DNA of 64,000 nucleotides from Mangrovibacter plantisponsor (GCF_003182475.1 NZ_QGTS01000008.1:212003-276002), one strand, 5' to 3'; numbered from the stretch's first letter, positions 1 to 10,840 are shown. A program made the numbers and translations. The notes: a model not told the origin generated them from the letters alone.

Positions 1-1209
1 CGCGAACAAAAATCCCCTTCTGCATCTGTCACATTAAACCTCGAACCCGGCCGTGCGCTGGATGATGGTCAAATTGACGCCATCGTCCATATGGTTTCCA
101 GCGCCGTTGCGGGGATGCCACCGGGTAATGTCACCATCGTTGACCAGGCCGGGCACTTGTTGACCCGTTCAGATACCTCTGGCCGTGGTTTGAATGATGC
201 CCAGTTGAAATATGCCAGCGAAGTTGAAAGCCGTATCCAACAACGTATTGAAGCAATACTTGGCCCCATTGTTGGTACGGGTAATGTGCATGCTCAGGTT
301 TCTGCGCAAATCGATTTCAATGCCAAAGAGCAAACGCAGGAACAATATGGCCCGAACACAGATCCGGCACAGCAGGCCATTCGTTCTCGCCAGTTGAATA
401 ACAGTGAACAGTTGGGCGGTTCTTCTGTTGGCGGTGTACCAGGAGCATTGTCTAACCAACCGGCTCCGGCCAACAGTGCGCCGATAACAACCCAAAACAA
501 CGCGCAAAATACTCAGCAAAACGCGCAGCAGAATGGCCAGCAAGGGGCTAATCAGCAAAATGGCCAGACGGCATCAACCAATAAGGTAGTGCCAAGTAAT
601 ACTACTCATGATGAAACCACTAACTACGAAGTGGATCGCACCATTCTGCACACCAAAATGAATATTGGTGATATTGAACGGTTATCTGTCGCTGTTGTGG
701 TGAATTATAAAACGGCTGCTGATGGCAAAACACTGCCACTCACTGCCGAGCAACTGAAGCAAATTGAAGACCTGACCCGCGAAGCAATGGGCTTCTCCGA
801 CAAACGCGGCGATACCGTTAACGTCGTGAACTCGCCATTTACCGCACCAGACAACAGTGCGGACAACATTCCGTTCTGGAAAACACCGGCATTTATCAAC
901 CAATGCCTGGAAGCTGGTCGTTGGCTGCTGATTGCGCTGGTTGCATGGATTCTGTGGCGCAAAATGGTGCGCCCACATCTCGTGCGTCGCCAGGAAGCAG
1001 TTAAAGCGGCAGAAGAGCGCGCCCGTCAGTTGCAAGAAGAGGATAAAGCCGTTGAGGTTACCCTCAGTAAAGATGAGCAACAATCGCAACGTCGCAATAA
1101 CCAGCGCCTGAGTGCGGAAGTAATGAGTCAACGTATTCGTGAAATGTCCGATAACGATCCACGTGTAGTGGCCCTGGTTATCCGTCAGTGGATGGGGAAT
1201 GAACTATGA
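1..1209 (+). CDS. fliF: FliF, flagellar MS-ring protein (5' end outside window)
   Basis: FliF forms the MS ring in the inner membrane, the base of the flagellar motor and housing of the export gate. The reading frame is open from base 1, so the first part (N-terminal membrane segment and early ring-building domain) lies outside; 402 residues are visible. Family-typical sequence includes [13 protein letters not shown] and [21 protein letters not shown]-rich periplasmic stretch follows at about 490-590. The second membrane segment ([14 protein letters not shown]) is at about 915-956, and the cytoplasmic tail ends [17 protein letters not shown], the FliG-binding region. The stop overlaps the fliG start (ATGA). 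Identification is firm. Confidence 0.97.
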   Translation, partial: REQKSPSASVTLNLEPGRALDDGQIDAIVHMVSSAVAGMPPGNVTIVDQAGHLLTRSDTSGRGLNDAQLKYASEVESRIQQRIEAILGPIVGTGNVHAQVSAQIDFNAKEQTQEQYGPNTDPAQQAIRSRQLNNSEQLGGSSVGGVPGALSNQPAPANSAPITTQNNAQNTQQNAQQNGQQGANQQNGQTASTNKVVPSNTTHDETTNYEVDRTILHTKMNIGDIERLSVAVVVNYKTAADGKTLPLTAEQLKQIEDLTREAMGFSDKRGDTVNVVNSPFTAPDNSADNIPFWKTPAFINQCLEAGRWLLIALVAWILWRKMVRPHLVRRQEAVKAAEERARQLQEEDKAVEVTLSKDEQQSQRRNNQRLSAEVMSQRIREMSDNDPRVVALVIRQWMGNEL

Positions 1210-2201
1210 GTGATATGACCGGTACTGAAAAAAGCGCCATCCTGCTGATGACCATTGGTGAAGACCGTGCGGCTGAGGTGTTCAAACACCTCTCCGCGCG
1301 GGAGGTACAACACTTAAGTGCCGCGATGGCAAATATGCATCAGGTATCAAACTCACAGTTAACTGAAGTGTTAAAAGAGTTTGAAGCCAATGCCGAACAA
1401 TTCGCTGCATTGAGTATTAACACCAACGACTACCTGCGTTCAGTGCTGGTTAAAGCGCTGGGCGAAGAGCGGGCAAGCAGCCTGCTGGAAGATATTCTGG
1501 AAACCCGCGATACCGCATCTGGCATCGAAACGCTGAACTTTATGGAACCACAGAGTGCAGCCGACCTGATTCGCGACGAACATCCGCAGATTATCGCCAC
1601 CATCCTGGTACACCTCAAACGCGGCCAGGCAGCCGACATTCTTGCTCTGTTCGACGAGCGTATGCGCCACGATGTCATGTTGCGTATCGCCACCTTCGGT
1701 GGTGTACAGCCTGCCGCACTGGCAGAACTGACTGAAGTACTGAACAGCCTGCTCGATGGCCAGAACCTCAAACGCAGCAAAATGGGCGGCGTGAGAACGG
1801 CGGCAGAAATTATCAACCTGATGAAAACCCAGCACGAAGAGGCGGTCATTGGGGCAGTTCGCGAATTCGATGGCGAACTGGCGCAGAAAATTATCGACGA
1901 AATGTTCCTGTTCGAAAACCTGGTGGAAGTGGACGACCGCAGTATCCAACGTCTGCTGCAGGAAGTGGAATCCGAATCGCTGCTTATTGCACTGAAAGGC
2001 TCCGAGCAGCCACTGCGGGAAAAATTCCTGCGCAACATGTCGCAGCGTGCTGCCGACATCCTGCGCGACGACCTGGCAAACCGTGGCCCGGTGCGCCTTT
2101 CTCAGGTGGAAAACGAACAGAAAGCTATCCTGCTTATTGTTCGCCGCCTGGCCGAATCTGGCGAGATGGTAATAGGCAGCGGAGACGATGCCTATGTCTA
2201 A
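1206..2201 (+). CDS. fliG: FliG, flagellar motor switch protein
   Basis: FliG is the rotor protein that contacts the MS ring through its N-domain and MotA through its C-domain, and passes the CheY-P signal from FliM to the motor. The 331 residues equal the E. coli length. The middle domain carries [13 protein letters not shown], and the C-terminal domain has the charged torque helix (around [14 protein letters not shown] and [13 protein letters not shown]). It starts at an ATG overlapping the fliF stop by 4 bases, so translation is probably coupled. Its end overlaps the fliH start. Confidence 0.98.
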   Translation: MSDMTGTEKSAILLMTIGEDRAAEVFKHLSAREVQHLSAAMANMHQVSNSQLTEVLKEFEANAEQFAALSINTNDYLRSVLVKALGEERASSLLEDILETRDTASGIETLNFMEPQSAADLIRDEHPQIIATILVHLKRGQAADILALFDERMRHDVMLRIATFGGVQPAALAELTEVLNSLLDGQNLKRSKMGGVRTAAEIINLMKTQHEEAVIGAVREFDGELAQKIIDEMFLFENLVEVDDRSIQRLLQEVESESLLIALKGSEQPLREKFLRNMSQRAADILRDDLANRGPVRLSQVENEQKAILLIVRRLAESGEMVIGSGDDAYV

Positions 2202-2922
2202 GCCGCAACCGAGTTGGCAATTATGGATGCCGGATGACCTGAACCCTCCGGCTGCCGTATTTGAAAGCCTGCTGGCGGAAAAGAAACGCAAGCCGAAGCA
2301 GGTTGCTGAAACTGAGCCTGTAAGCGAGCCTGTTCAACCTCAGGAGCCCACTCCTGAAGAGATAATGGCAATGATGCGCGATGCTGCGCGCGAGCAGGGT
2401 TTCAATGCCGGTTATGCTGAAGGCAAGCAACAGGGTTTTGAGCAAGGTCGCCAGGAAGGGCTTGTCCAGGGGCAACAAGCAGGCCTGGCGCAGGCACAGC
2501 AACAACAGGCACCGATCCATGCTCAAATGCAGCAACTGGTCAGTGAATTTCAAAACACGCTGGATGCGCTCGACAGCGTCATTCCATCCCGGCTGATGCA
2601 ACTGGCGCTGGAAGCGGCACGCCAGGTTATCGGGCAAATGCCGGTGGTGGATAACAGCGCGCTGATTAAGCAAATCCAGGCCTTGTTGCAGCAAGAACCC
2701 ATGTTCAGTGGCAAACCCATTTTGCGGGTGCACCCGGACGACCTGCAACGTATTGAAGAGATGGCAGGTGCTACACTTAATCTGCATGGCTGGCGTTTAC
2801 GCGCTGACCCAAGTCTTCACCCGGGTGGCTGTAAAGTCTCTGCGGACGAAGGCGATTTAGATGCCAGCGTCGCGACTCGCTGGCAAGAATTGTGCCGCCT
2901 TGCGGCACCCGGAGTATTGTAA
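2194..2922 (+). CDS. fliH: FliH, negative regulator of the FliI export ATPase
   Basis: FliH binds FliI as a dimer, restrains its ATPase and anchors it to the export apparatus through its Trp-containing N-terminus ([16 protein letters not shown]). The middle has the family GxxxG-type glycine repeats ([18 protein letters not shown]); the C-terminal half ([13 protein letters not shown] to the end) is highly conserved. I chose the ATG at 2194 over 2188 because GGAG at 2181-2184 is 9 bases upstream of it, whereas 2188 would be only 3 bases away, and E. coli FliH also begins with MS. It overlaps fliG by 8 bases and fliI by 1. Confidence 0.95.
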   Translation: MSKPQPSWQLWMPDDLNPPAAVFESLLAEKKRKPKQVAETEPVSEPVQPQEPTPEEIMAMMRDAAREQGFNAGYAEGKQQGFEQGRQEGLVQGQQAGLAQAQQQQAPIHAQMQQLVSEFQNTLDALDSVIPSRLMQLALEAARQVIGQMPVVDNSALIKQIQALLQQEPMFSGKPILRVHPDDLQRIEEMAGATLNLHGWRLRADPSLHPGGCKVSADEGDLDASVATRWQELCRLAAPGVL

Positions 2923-4292
2923 TGACGGCCCGACTGACACGCTGGCTTAACACCCTGGATAACGTGGAAGCACGGATTGCGCAATTACCCAAAGTACGCC
3001 GCTACGGCAGGCTAACCCGTGCGACGGGGCTGGTGCTGGAAGCAACCGGGCTGCAACTCCCGCTGGGGGCCACGTGTATCATTGAGCGTCAGGATAACCT
3101 GGGCACCACCGAAGTAGAGAGCGAGGTCGTCGGTTTTAACGGCCACAAGCTATTTTTAATGCCACTTGAAGAAGTGGAAGGTATTTTGCCTGGCGCACGC
3201 GTCTATGCCCGCACACTGACAGGTGACGGATTACACAGCGGTAAACAACTCCCCCTTGGCCCTGCCCTGCTTGGCCGTGTGCTGGATGGCAGTGGGCGGC
3301 CACTTGATGGCCTGCCCTCGCCGGAAACCGGTTTTACCGGCGCACTGATAACCCAACCGTTTAACCCACTACAACGTACTGCTATCGACCATGTGCTCGA
3401 TGTTGGCGTTCGGGCAATCAATGCATTACTGACTGTAGGCCGTGGGCAGCGCATGGGCTTATTTGCCGGTTCCGGGGTGGGGAAAAGCGTTCTGCTCGGT
3501 ATGATGGCGCGTTACACCCAGGCCGATGTCATTGTGGTAGGGCTGATTGGCGAACGTGGCCGCGAAGTTAAAGACTTTATTGAAAACATTCTTGGAGCCG
3601 AAGGCCGGGCCAGATCCGTGGTCATTGCCGCCCCCGCAGATGTTTCCCCGTTGTTGCGTATGCAGGGTGCTGCCTATGCCACTCGTATTGCAGAAGATTT
3701 TCGTGACCGTGGTCAGCATGTATTGCTCATCATGGACTCACTGACCCGTTATGCCATGGCGCAGCGTGAAATTGCCCTCGCCATTGGTGAACCTCCGGCA
3801 ACCAAGGGTTACCCGCCCTCTGTGTTCGCCAAATTACCGGCGCTGGTTGAACGCGCGGGCAACGGTATTGATGGCGGGGGATCTATTACCGCTTTCTATA
3901 CTGTACTGACTGAAGGCGATGACCAGCAGGACCCAATTGCGGACTCAGCCCGCGCCATTCTTGACGGGCATATTGTGTTATCCCGCAGGCTGGCTGAATC
4001 AGGGCACTATCCGGCGATTGATATTGAAGCCTCAATCAGCCGTGCCATGACCTCACTGATTTCTGAGACGCACTACGCGCAAGTGCGCCATTTCAAGCAA
4101 TTGCTTTCCAGCTTCCAGCGTAACCGTGATCTGGTGAGCGTTGGGGCGTATGCAAAAGGCAGTGACCCGTTGCTGGATAAAGCAATAACCCTCTGGCCAC
4201 ATCTGGAGGCGTTTTTACAGCAAGGTATTTACGAACGCGCAGGGTGGGAAGAGTCATGTCAGTCTCTTGACCTGATTTTCCCGACAGTTTGA
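2922..4292 (+). CDS. fliI: FliI, flagellum-specific export ATPase
   Basis: FliI is the hexameric ATPase of the flagellar type III export apparatus, homologous to F1 beta. In the 456-residue protein, Walker A GSGVGKS is at about 183-189 and Walker B LLIMD at about 268-272. The catalytic glutamate lies in [10 protein letters not shown], near 211. The start at 2922 shares one base with the fliH stop (TAATG); the frame is open further upstream, but the first residues MTARLTRWL match the E. coli start. Ends IFPTV as in relatives. Confidence 0.98.
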   Translation: MTARLTRWLNTLDNVEARIAQLPKVRRYGRLTRATGLVLEATGLQLPLGATCIIERQDNLGTTEVESEVVGFNGHKLFLMPLEEVEGILPGARVYARTLTGDGLHSGKQLPLGPALLGRVLDGSGRPLDGLPSPETGFTGALITQPFNPLQRTAIDHVLDVGVRAINALLTVGRGQRMGLFAGSGVGKSVLLGMMARYTQADVIVVGLIGERGREVKDFIENILGAEGRARSVVIAAPADVSPLLRMQGAAYATRIAEDFRDRGQHVLLIMDSLTRYAMAQREIALAIGEPPATKGYPPSVFAKLPALVERAGNGIDGGGSITAFYTVLTEGDDQQDPIADSARAILDGHIVLSRRLAESGHYPAIDIEASISRAMTSLISETHYAQVRHFKQLLSSFQRNRDLVSVGAYAKGSDPLLDKAITLWPHLEAFLQQGIYERAGWEESCQSLDLIFPTV

Positions 4293-4312
4293 GTGAATAA
4301 GGGGGAGTGAAA

Positions 4313-4756
4313 ATGAGTCAACACAGTGCGTTAGACACATTACACGACCTGGCTGCAAAAGAGGTTGACGACGCCGCCATCCGCCTTGGTGATATGCGCC
4401 GTGGCTGTCAACAGGCCAAAGAACAGCTAGAAATGCTGCTTAATTACCAGAATGAATATCGCAATAATCTGAATAATGATATGTGCCAGGGAATCGCAAG
4501 CGAGCGCTGGCGTAATTACCAGCAATTTATTGCCACACTGGAAATTGCCATAGAACAGCACCGCAAGCAGTTGGAGCAGTGGAACCACAAGGTGGATCAG
4601 GCTCTGAACTTCTGGAAAGAAAAGAAACAGCGGCTCCAGGCCTGGGAGACCCTGCAGGAACGTAAAGCGACTGCAGCCCTGCAAGCAGAAAACCGCCAGG
4701 ATCAGAAAAAAATGGATGAGTTTGCCCAACGGGCCTCACTGAGGAAAAGCGAATGA
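4313..4756 (+). CDS. fliJ: FliJ, export chaperone-escort protein
   Basis: FliJ is a small coiled-coil protein that sits in the FliI ring like the F1 gamma subunit and cycles export chaperones. It has 147 residues, the same as in E. coli, and is almost entirely charged helix (for example [15 protein letters not shown] [19 protein letters not shown]). The ATG at 4313 follows a strong GGGGGAG Shine-Dalgarno at 4301-4307; the in-frame GTG at 4307 sits inside that site and is rejected. Overlaps fliK by 4 bases. Confidence 0.95.
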   Translation: MSQHSALDTLHDLAAKEVDDAAIRLGDMRRGCQQAKEQLEMLLNYQNEYRNNLNNDMCQGIASERWRNYQQFIATLEIAIEQHRKQLEQWNHKVDQALNFWKEKKQRLQAWETLQERKATAALQAENRQDQKKMDEFAQRASLRKSE

Positions 4757-6030
4757 TGACGTTACCCAAAATTGCCGTTACAGCAACCACAGATTCCGGC
4801 CAGGCGACCTCGGCTTTCAGCAAGGGCAAAGGTCTCAGCACGGATTTTCTCGCCTTGCTGGGTGAAACTCTGGGCCAACAACTCACGCTTGCCAATGGCA
4901 AAACTGTCTCTCTGGCACAACTGACGCAAAATGCTGCGGGTAAAAATACCGGAACCAGTGATGCAGACACGCCGACTTCACTTGGCGCGTTGCTGGAACA
5001 GCTGGATAACGCAACAGACGGCGATGCACAGAGTTTGCTGGCATTATTGGGCGCGAAAACCGCGACATTAACCACTCGTGAAGGTGTAACAACTACTGAT
5101 ACCACGGCGACTACAGCCGAAGACGGCACTGCACTTTCTGACCAGCAGGTTTCTGCGCTGAGTGCATTGTTTGCAATGCTGCCCCAGCAAACGCCGGCAA
5201 CAGCTCTGCAGGCAAAAACCACCGACGATGTGGCAACAGATAAAACCGCGGGTGAAGGAAAACTCTCCACATCTTTAGCCAGTATTCTGACCACAGGCCA
5301 GAACACGGCAACCAAAGCGCACACCACCGCTGGCAGCGCGGACAAGCACGTAACAGATACCACAGCTGCGGCCAGTGCTCAGCAAAACGCGTTTAACCCA
5401 ATGGCTGCACAGACCGATGTAAACACATCCGCACAGGCCGCTCTGGATAACGCGGATAGTAAAACCGATAAACTGGCTTCTGCAATAAGCCAGGCCACCA
5501 GCCAGCATTCTGCCACCGCGTCTGTATTCAGCAGCACCAATGTCCTTCAGCCGCAATCTACCGCTCAGATAGTGGCTCCGGCGACAGCGCAAATCAATGC
5601 GCAGTTAGGCACGTCTGAATGGCAACAAAATATTGGTCAGCAAATAACGCTGTTCACCCGTAACGGCCAACAAAACGCAGAATTACGCCTGCACCCTGAA
5701 GAACTGGGTGCCGTACAAATCAGCCTGAAGCTGGAAGATAACCAGGCTCAGGTACACATGGTCGCAGCCCACAGCCATGTGCGTGCCGCACTGGAAGCCG
5801 CATTGCCAACCCTGCGTACACAACTGGCAGAAAGTGGCATCCAACTGGGCCAGAGCAGTATTAGCAGCGATAACTTTGCCGGGCAGCAACAGTTCAGTCA
5901 ACAAAATAGCGGTGGCAACAGTAATCAAACTGGGTTTATGGCCGATAACAGTGACGACCAGGCAATTATCGCCCCGGCCACTCTCACGGCAACAGGCTCT
6001 GGCAACAATGCCATTGATATCTTTGCTTAA
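4753..6030 (+). CDS. fliK: FliK, flagellar hook-length control protein
   Basis: FliK measures hook length as a molecular ruler and switches export specificity through FlhB. At 425 residues it is longer than the roughly 375 of E. coli. The extra length lies in the T/A/Q/D-rich ruler region (residues about 20-290), which is poorly conserved as usual. The C-terminal switch domain is clear: [36 protein letters not shown] and [19 protein letters not shown]. The ruler extension could mean a slightly longer hook (inference). The start overlaps fliJ (ATGA). Confidence 0.95.
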   Translation: MMTLPKIAVTATTDSGQATSAFSKGKGLSTDFLALLGETLGQQLTLANGKTVSLAQLTQNAAGKNTGTSDADTPTSLGALLEQLDNATDGDAQSLLALLGAKTATLTTREGVTTTDTTATTAEDGTALSDQQVSALSALFAMLPQQTPATALQAKTTDDVATDKTAGEGKLSTSLASILTTGQNTATKAHTTAGSADKHVTDTTAAASAQQNAFNPMAAQTDVNTSAQAALDNADSKTDKLASAISQATSQHSATASVFSSTNVLQPQSTAQIVAPATAQINAQLGTSEWQQNIGQQITLFTRNGQQNAELRLHPEELGAVQISLKLEDNQAQVHMVAAHSHVRAALEAALPTLRTQLAESGIQLGQSSISSDNFAGQQQFSQQNSGGNSNQTGFMADNSDDQAIIAPATLTATGSGNNAIDIFA

Positions 6031-6050
6031 ACGTTAAAGTAGCGCGAATA

Positions 6051-6092
6051 ATCGCGTCTTTTCCCGCTATTGTTCCCCGGTGAAGACGCGAT
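6051..6092. repeat. Inverted repeat in the fliK-fliL gap
   Basis: A perfect 10-bp inverted repeat (ATCGCGTCTT at 6051-6060, AAGACGCGAT at 6083-6092) with a 22-base loop lies in the 102-base gap between fliK and fliL, the largest gap within this operon. There is no T-run, so it is not a typical terminator. It could affect mRNA stability or differential expression of the downstream genes. Confidence 0.5.
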
Positions 6093-6132
6093 AATAAAAT
6101 GACGCAGTACTGACACAGGAATAATTCGCCAA

Positions 6133-6612
6133 ATGACTGATACAGTTACTAAAGGTAAAGGAAGCAAACGTAAAATCTGGATACCTTTACTGGTCCTGAT
6201 TACTCTGGCTGCCTGCGCCGTAGCCGGTTACAGCTACTGGCGTATGCAACAGGCACCCGCGGCAGGTGAAACTGCTCATGCAGAACCACCACCACCGCCT
6301 CCTGCACCTGTTTTTTTTCCATTGGATACATTTACAGTTAATCTGGGTGATGCGGATCGTGTGCTGTATATCGGCATTACACTGCGCCTCAAAGATGAAG
6401 AAACGCGCCAGCGTATTAACGATTATCTGCCGGAAGTACGCAGCCGTTTGTTGCTGCTGCTTTCACGCCAGGATGCAACTGTGCTCGCAACCGATGAAGG
6501 CAAGCAAAAATTGATGGAAGCTATCAAACAAACGCTTGCTCCTCCTCTGGTGCCGGGGCAACCCCAACAGGTTGTCACTGACGTGTTGTACACTGCCTTT
6601 ATTTTGCGGTGA
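6133..6612 (+). CDS. fliL: FliL, flagellar basal-body/stator-associated protein
   Basis: FliL is a single-pass inner-membrane protein around the stator units that supports torque under load. It has 159 residues: a basic N-terminus ([10 protein letters not shown]), one membrane segment (residues about 14-32, [20 protein letters not shown]), a proline-rich linker ([15 protein letters not shown]) and a periplasmic stomatin-like domain ([21 protein letters not shown]). It begins 102 bases after fliK and ends 4 bases before fliM. Confidence 0.96.
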   Translation: MTDTVTKGKGSKRKIWIPLLVLITLAACAVAGYSYWRMQQAPAAGETAHAEPPPPPPAPVFFPLDTFTVNLGDADRVLYIGITLRLKDEETRQRINDYLPEVRSRLLLLLSRQDATVLATDEGKQKLMEAIKQTLAPPLVPGQPQQVVTDVLYTAFILR

Positions 6613-6616
6613 TGTG

Positions 6617-7618
6617 ATGGGTGACAGTATTCTTTCTCAGGCGGAAATCGATGCATTGCTCAATGGTGGCAATGACAGTAGCGATGAGCCAAAAACATCC
6701 GGGGCAGAGGGCGATGTTCGCCCCTATGACCCCAATACACAGCGCAGAATGGTGCGTGAACGTCTCCAGGCACTGGAGATAATCAACGAACGTTTTGCGC
6801 GCCAGTTCCGTATGGGGTTATTTAACCTGCTGCGTCGCAGCCCGGACATTACGGTGGGTGGTATTCGCATCCAGCCATATCTGGAATTTGCACGTAACTT
6901 ACCGGTTCCGACTAACCTCAACCTGATTCATTTAAAGCCGTTACGCGGCACCGGGTTGTTTGTGTTTTCACCAAGCCTGGTGTTTATTGCGGTGGACAAC
7001 CTGTTTGGTGGCGATGGCCGTTTTCCTACTAAAGTAGAAGGCCGTGAGTTTACCCATACCGAGCAGCGCGTTATAAACCGTATGCTTAAACTGGCACTGG
7101 AAGCCTACAGTGACGCCTGGAAAGCGATTTATCCATTAGATATCGAATATGTTCGTTCGGAGATGCAGGTGAAATTCACCAACATCACCACTTCGCCGAA
7201 CGATATCGTGGTTAACACGCCCTTCCATGTGGAAATTGGTACGCTGACCGGGGAGTTCAATATTTGCCTGCCCTTCAGCATGATTGAGCCGTTACGTGAA
7301 ACACTGGTTAACCCGCCACTGGAAAACTCCCGTCAGGAAGACCAGTCGTGGCGCGAAACTCTGGTTCGCCAGGTTCAGCATTCAGAGCTGGAACTGACAG
7401 CCAACTTCGCCGATGTTTCGCTACGCTTATCAGAAGTACTGAAATTAAAGCCTGGCGATGTGCTGCCAATTGATAAACCGGATCGCATTATCGCTCATGT
7501 GGATGGTGTACCGGTACTGACCAGCCAGTACGGCACCCTCAATGGCCAGTACGCGCTGCGCGTTGAACATTTGATTAACCCGATTTTGAATTCGATGAAT
7601 GAGGAACAGCCCAAATGA
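6617..7618 (+). CDS. fliM: FliM, flagellar motor switch protein
   Basis: FliM is the C-ring protein that binds CheY-P and transmits the switch signal to FliG. The start at 6617 gives MGDSILSQAEIDALLNGG, containing the conserved CheY-binding N-terminal peptide (LSQAEIDALL). The middle CheC/CheX-like domain contains the GGxG-type loop (LFGGDGRFPTK), and the C-terminal SpoA domain (LKLKPGDVLPIDKPD) pairs with FliN. The 333 residues match the family. The frame extends upstream into fliL but without conserved sequence. Overlaps fliN by 4 bases. Confidence 0.97.
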   Translation: MGDSILSQAEIDALLNGGNDSSDEPKTSGAEGDVRPYDPNTQRRMVRERLQALEIINERFARQFRMGLFNLLRRSPDITVGGIRIQPYLEFARNLPVPTNLNLIHLKPLRGTGLFVFSPSLVFIAVDNLFGGDGRFPTKVEGREFTHTEQRVINRMLKLALEAYSDAWKAIYPLDIEYVRSEMQVKFTNITTSPNDIVVNTPFHVEIGTLTGEFNICLPFSMIEPLRETLVNPPLENSRQEDQSWRETLVRQVQHSELELTANFADVSLRLSEVLKLKPGDVLPIDKPDRIIAHVDGVPVLTSQYGTLNGQYALRVEHLINPILNSMNEEQPK

Positions 7619-8085
7619 GTGATACCAACCAACCGTCCGATGGAAAAGAAGGCTCAGTGGACGATCTGTGGGCTGACGCGCTGAACGAACAAAAAAGTAC
7701 AGAATCGGCCGATGATCCCTGGGCAGAAGCACTGAACGAACAAAAAGAAGCGGAAAGTAAGCCTGCTGCCAGTAGCGACGGTATTTTCCGTTCTCTTGAA
7801 GATAAAGACGTGACGGGTTCTTTACAGGATATCGATTTAATTATGGATATCCCGGTCAAGCTGACCGTTGAACTGGGCCGTACCCGCATGACAATCAAAG
7901 AGCTGTTAAAACTGACACAAGGCTCTATTGTGTCGCTGGAAGGTCTGGCCGGGGAACCGCTGGATATTCTGATAAACGGCTACCTGATTGCCCAGGGTGA
8001 AGTAGTGGTAGTGGCAGATAAATATGGGGTACGTATTACCGATATTATCACGCCTTCTGAACGTATGCGTCGCCTGAGCCGCTGA
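7615..8085 (+). CDS. fliN: FliN, flagellar motor switch protein with duplicated N-terminal segment
   Basis: FliN builds the lower C-ring with FliM and helps dock the export ATPase complex through FliH. The C-terminal SpoA domain (residues about 70-156, LMDIPVKLTVELGRTRMTI to the end) is almost identical to E. coli. The protein is 156 residues against 137 in E. coli. The extra length comes from a 17-residue tandem duplication near the N-terminus (DDLWADALNEQK then DDPWAEALNEQK; residues 16-32 and 33-49). Overlaps fliM (4 bases) and fliO (1 base). Confidence 0.97.
   Translation: MSDTNQPSDGKEGSVDDLWADALNEQKSTESADDPWAEALNEQKEAESKPAASSDGIFRSLEDKDVTGSLQDIDLIMDIPVKLTVELGRTRMTIKELLKLTQGSIVSLEGLAGEPLDILINGYLIAQGEVVVVADKYGVRITDIITPSERMRRLSR
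7660..7761 (+). repeat. 51-bp tandem duplication inside fliN
   Basis: Two adjacent 51-base units encode DDLWADALNEQKSTESA and DDPWAEALNEQKEAESK. The DNA copies have diverged, so the duplication is not brand new, yet 11 of the first 12 residues are the same or similar. E. coli and Salmonella FliN have a single copy of this W-containing acidic motif. Confidence 0.85.
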
Positions 8086-8486
8086 TGGCAAACCAGACCA
8101 GCGCGGTAGTCGCGCAGGATGTCAGTTCACCGGCCACGTCTCTTATTCAGGTGAGCGCCGCGTTATGCGTCATCATTATTCTGATTCTGGGCATTGCCTG
8201 GTTTGCTAAACGCTTTGGTTTTACCCCCAGGCATGGTAGTGCCCGGGGGCTGAAAGTCACTGCCAGTGTTACTGTTGGGCAACGTGAAAAAGTGGTTATT
8301 GTTGATGTGGAAGATGCCCGGCTGGTTTTGGGCGTAACTGCCACACAAATAACCCATTTACACACCCTGCCCCCGGCAGTGCCAAATGAAGAAGAAACGC
8401 CTGCGGATGGTGCATCAGCACCACGCCAGCCGCCGAGTTTCCAGGATGCACTAAAAACAATTCTTAAACGTCAGGGGAAGCAGTGA
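8085..8486 (+). CDS. fliO: FliO, flagellar export-gate assembly protein
   Basis: FliO is a membrane scaffold that helps FliP oligomerise when the export gate is built. It has 133 residues: a short periplasmic N-terminus, one membrane segment (residues about 21-42, [21 protein letters not shown]), and a cytoplasmic domain with the conserved [19 protein letters not shown]. The start shares one base with the fliN stop (TGATG). Tail length varies in this family; here it is a little longer than the 121 residues of E. coli. Confidence 0.93.
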   Translation: MANQTSAVVAQDVSSPATSLIQVSAALCVIIILILGIAWFAKRFGFTPRHGSARGLKVTASVTVGQREKVVIVDVEDARLVLGVTATQITHLHTLPPAVPNEEETPADGASAPRQPPSFQDALKTILKRQGKQ

Positions 8487-9223
8487 TGCGTCGTTTGCTG
8501 CCTTTCGCTTTAGCGGGTTTGTGGTTTGTCATGCCCGCCGCTTTTGCTCAGTTACCCGGTATTATCAGCCAGCCGCTGTCCGGCGGTGGGCAAAGCTGGT
8601 CACTACCCATTCAAACGCTGGTTTTCATCACCTCGCTGACCTTCCTGCCAGCTGTACTGCTGATGATGACCAGTTTTACCCGTATCATTATCGTGTTTGG
8701 CCTGTTGCGAAATGCTTTGGGTACCGCTTCATCACCACCAAACCAGGTGTTACTGGGTTTGGCGCTGTTTCTGACCTTTTTTATTATGGCTCCGGTGTTC
8801 GACAAAATTTATACCGATGCCTACCAGCCATTCAGCCAGAACCAGATCTCTATGGAGCAGGCAATTGAAAAAGGTGCGCAACCTTTGCGGCAGTTTATGT
8901 TGCGCCAGACTCGTGAAGCAGACCTGGCACTGTTTGCCCGCCTGTCCAAATCGCCACCGATTGAAGGCCCGGAAGCCGTTCCCATGCGCATTCTGTTGCC
9001 TGCTTATGTCACCAGCGAGTTAAAGACGGCGTTTCAAATCGGCTTCACCATTTTTATCCCGTTCCTGATTATTGACCTGGTGGTTGCCAGTGTCTTGATG
9101 GCGCTGGGTATGATGATGGTTCCACCGGCAACCATCTCACTGCCTTTTAAACTTATGCTGTTTGTTCTGGTGGATGGCTGGCAGTTGCTGGTCAGTTCGC
9201 TGGCGCAAAGTTTTTACAGTTAA
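8486..9223 (+). CDS. fliP: FliP, flagellar export-gate protein
   Basis: FliP forms the core of the FliPQR export gate. It has 245 residues, as in E. coli: a cleavable signal peptide ([21 protein letters not shown]), the first membrane pair with the family motif [20 protein letters not shown], a periplasmic domain, and the C-terminal signature [20 protein letters not shown] and [17 protein letters not shown] 8486 overlaps the fliO stop by one base; the in-frame GTG at 8483 is less likely. Confidence 0.97.
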   Translation: MRRLLPFALAGLWFVMPAAFAQLPGIISQPLSGGGQSWSLPIQTLVFITSLTFLPAVLLMMTSFTRIIIVFGLLRNALGTASSPPNQVLLGLALFLTFFIMAPVFDKIYTDAYQPFSQNQISMEQAIEKGAQPLRQFMLRQTREADLALFARLSKSPPIEGPEAVPMRILLPAYVTSELKTAFQIGFTIFIPFLIIDLVVASVLMALGMMMVPPATISLPFKLMLFVLVDGWQLLVSSLAQSFYS

Positions 9224-9238
9224 CCTGGAGACCCTGCG

Positions 9239-9508
9239 ATGACACCAGAATCGGTCATGATGATGGGCACGGAAGCAATGCGTATCGCCATTATGCTGGC
9301 AGCCCCGCTGCTGTTAGTGGCACTGGTCAGTGGCTTATTGATCAGTATGCTCCAGGCAGCAACCCAGATAAACGAAATGACCCTGGCCTTTATACCCAAA
9401 ATTCTGGCCGTATTCGTGACGATTATCCTCGCCGGGCCATGGATGCTGAACCTGCTGCTTGATTATATGCGCACACTGTTCACCAACTTACCTTATATTA
9501 TTGGTTAA
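9239..9508 (+). CDS. fliQ: FliQ, flagellar export-gate protein
   Basis: FliQ has 89 residues, the exact E. coli length, with two hydrophobic hairpin helices (AMRIAIMLAAPLLLVALVSG and LAFIPKILAVFVTIILAGPW). In the gate, four copies pack around FliP5-FliR. The motif SMLQAATQINEMTL is diagnostic. It follows fliP by 15 bases with CTGGAG as Shine-Dalgarno. Confidence 0.97.
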   Translation: MTPESVMMMGTEAMRIAIMLAAPLLLVALVSGLLISMLQAATQINEMTLAFIPKILAVFVTIILAGPWMLNLLLDYMRTLFTNLPYIIG

Positions 9509-9517
9509 GAATTATTT

Positions 9518-10315
9518 ATGGTTGAGGTTACCAGTTTACAGTGGGCCGAGTGGCTGAACCTCTATTTCTGGCCTTTGCTGCGCATCATGGCCCTGATTGC
9601 GACTGCTCCCATTTTGAGTGAACGGGCGATTCCCCGCCAGGTAAAACTGGGCCTGGGCCTGATTATTACTGCAGTAGTCGCCCCATTATTACCCCCTTTC
9701 CCGGTAATCCCCATTTTCTCGCCAGAAGGCATCTGGACTGCGCTTCAGCAAACCATGATTGGCATTGCCATGGGCTTTACCATGCAAATCGCGTTTGCTG
9801 CTATTCGTGCTGCCGGTGAAATTGTGGGCTTGCAGATGGGGTTGTCGTTCGCAACGTTTCTCGACCCGTCGAGCAACATGAGCATGCCGGTGCTGGCACG
9901 GTTTATGGAGATGCTGGCACTGTTACTGTTTCTGACATGGAACGGGCATTTATGGATGATTTCCCTGCTGGTGGATTCTTTCCACACACTGCCCATTGGC
10001 CCGTCACTGATTAACCCGGATGTCTTTATGTCACTTGCCCGTGCAGGTGGCCTTATCTTTATCAATGGTATCATGCTGGCCTTACCATTGATTACGCTGT
10101 TGCTCACCGTTAACCTGGCATTAGGCCTGCTAAACCGCATGACGCCGCAATTATCTGTTTTTGTGATCGGTTTCCCAATTACGCTGACTACAGGCATGAT
10201 TATCATCGCGGTTCTGATGCCGCTTATCGCGCCCTTCGCTGAACGCCTGTTCGCGGATCTGTTTAATCTGCTTTCTGAAATCATTAGCAATATTGGAGTA
10301 ACGACACCCTCCTGA
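9518..10315 (+). CDS. fliR: FliR, flagellar export-gate protein
   Basis: FliR is the single-copy gate component completing FliPQR and the last gene of this operon. It has 265 residues and about six hydrophobic segments. Conserved stretches are [40 protein letters not shown] and the C-terminal [13 protein letters not shown]. The start lies 9 bases after fliQ. The C-terminus (NIGVTTPS) is slightly longer than in E. coli. Confidence 0.97.
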   Translation: MVEVTSLQWAEWLNLYFWPLLRIMALIATAPILSERAIPRQVKLGLGLIITAVVAPLLPPFPVIPIFSPEGIWTALQQTMIGIAMGFTMQIAFAAIRAAGEIVGLQMGLSFATFLDPSSNMSMPVLARFMEMLALLLFLTWNGHLWMISLLVDSFHTLPIGPSLINPDVFMSLARAGGLIFINGIMLALPLITLLLTVNLALGLLNRMTPQLSVFVIGFPITLTTGMIIIAVLMPLIAPFAERLFADLFNLLSEIISNIGVTTPS

Positions 10316-10328
10316 TACATTCACCACC

Positions 10329-10342
10329 TAAGGAAAATCTTA
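10329..10342. promoter_or_regulatory. Candidate RcsAB box
   Basis: The sequence TAAGGAAAATCTTA is a near-symmetric match to the RcsAB consensus as I remember it (TAAGAATATTCTTA-like). It lies about 500 bases before rcsA and just after fliR, so its target is uncertain. RcsA autoregulates with RcsB in E. coli. Confidence 0.35.
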
Positions 10343-10372
10343 AAATCAAAACCACCAATCAGCCCTAAGCAT

Positions 10373-10388
10373 AAAGCAGGCCTGCTTT
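10373..10388. repeat. Palindrome after fliR, possible weak terminator
   Basis: A perfect 16-base palindrome (AAAGCAGGCCTGCTTT) sits about 60 bases after the end of the flagellar operon. It could fold as a short hairpin, but only TAAAAG follows, so a terminator role is weakly supported. Confidence 0.3.
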
Positions 10389-10840
10389 AAAAGATTTCCC
10401 CCCTTTCCCATAACAAAACATTCTCTTTACTTTGAGAAGATTCCTGGCAAATTATACAGAACTTTACGGGATAGTGACTTTACCTGAAATACAGAGATAC
10501 TTCTGGTGAATGGCTTGTCTGCTGAATGTTTATTTATGTTGCACTGCACGCCCGTCAGGAAACAGATTTGAATGCACTGTATCCGGCCAGCTATTCAGGC
10601 ACCGGGTCAGTTCAGCAAAATAATGTATTGTGATGTGGCGAGGTTCCAGTATTTATGGGTGCGCGTGAGATAAGATAACCGGATTAACAGGAATTTATCT
10701 CAACCATAAATAGCACAAGCAAACAGCCGTGTTTGTCTTTCAGGCACGCTAATCCGGTATGGATTTTTGTTTAGCGTCACGACGCGAATGGTTAACATAC
10801 GTTGTGCTTTTACGGATAACACGTTTAGTGAGGGTTTGCT

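Larger units (their letters stand above)
10316..10840 (+). other. Long leader between fliR and rcsA
   Basis: There is no gene in these 525 bases. They hold a palindrome just after fliR, a candidate RcsAB box, and an AT-rich leader before rcsA. In E. coli the rcsA upstream region is also long and carries an RcsAB site and H-NS binding. I could not place a promoter with confidence. Confidence 0.6.
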
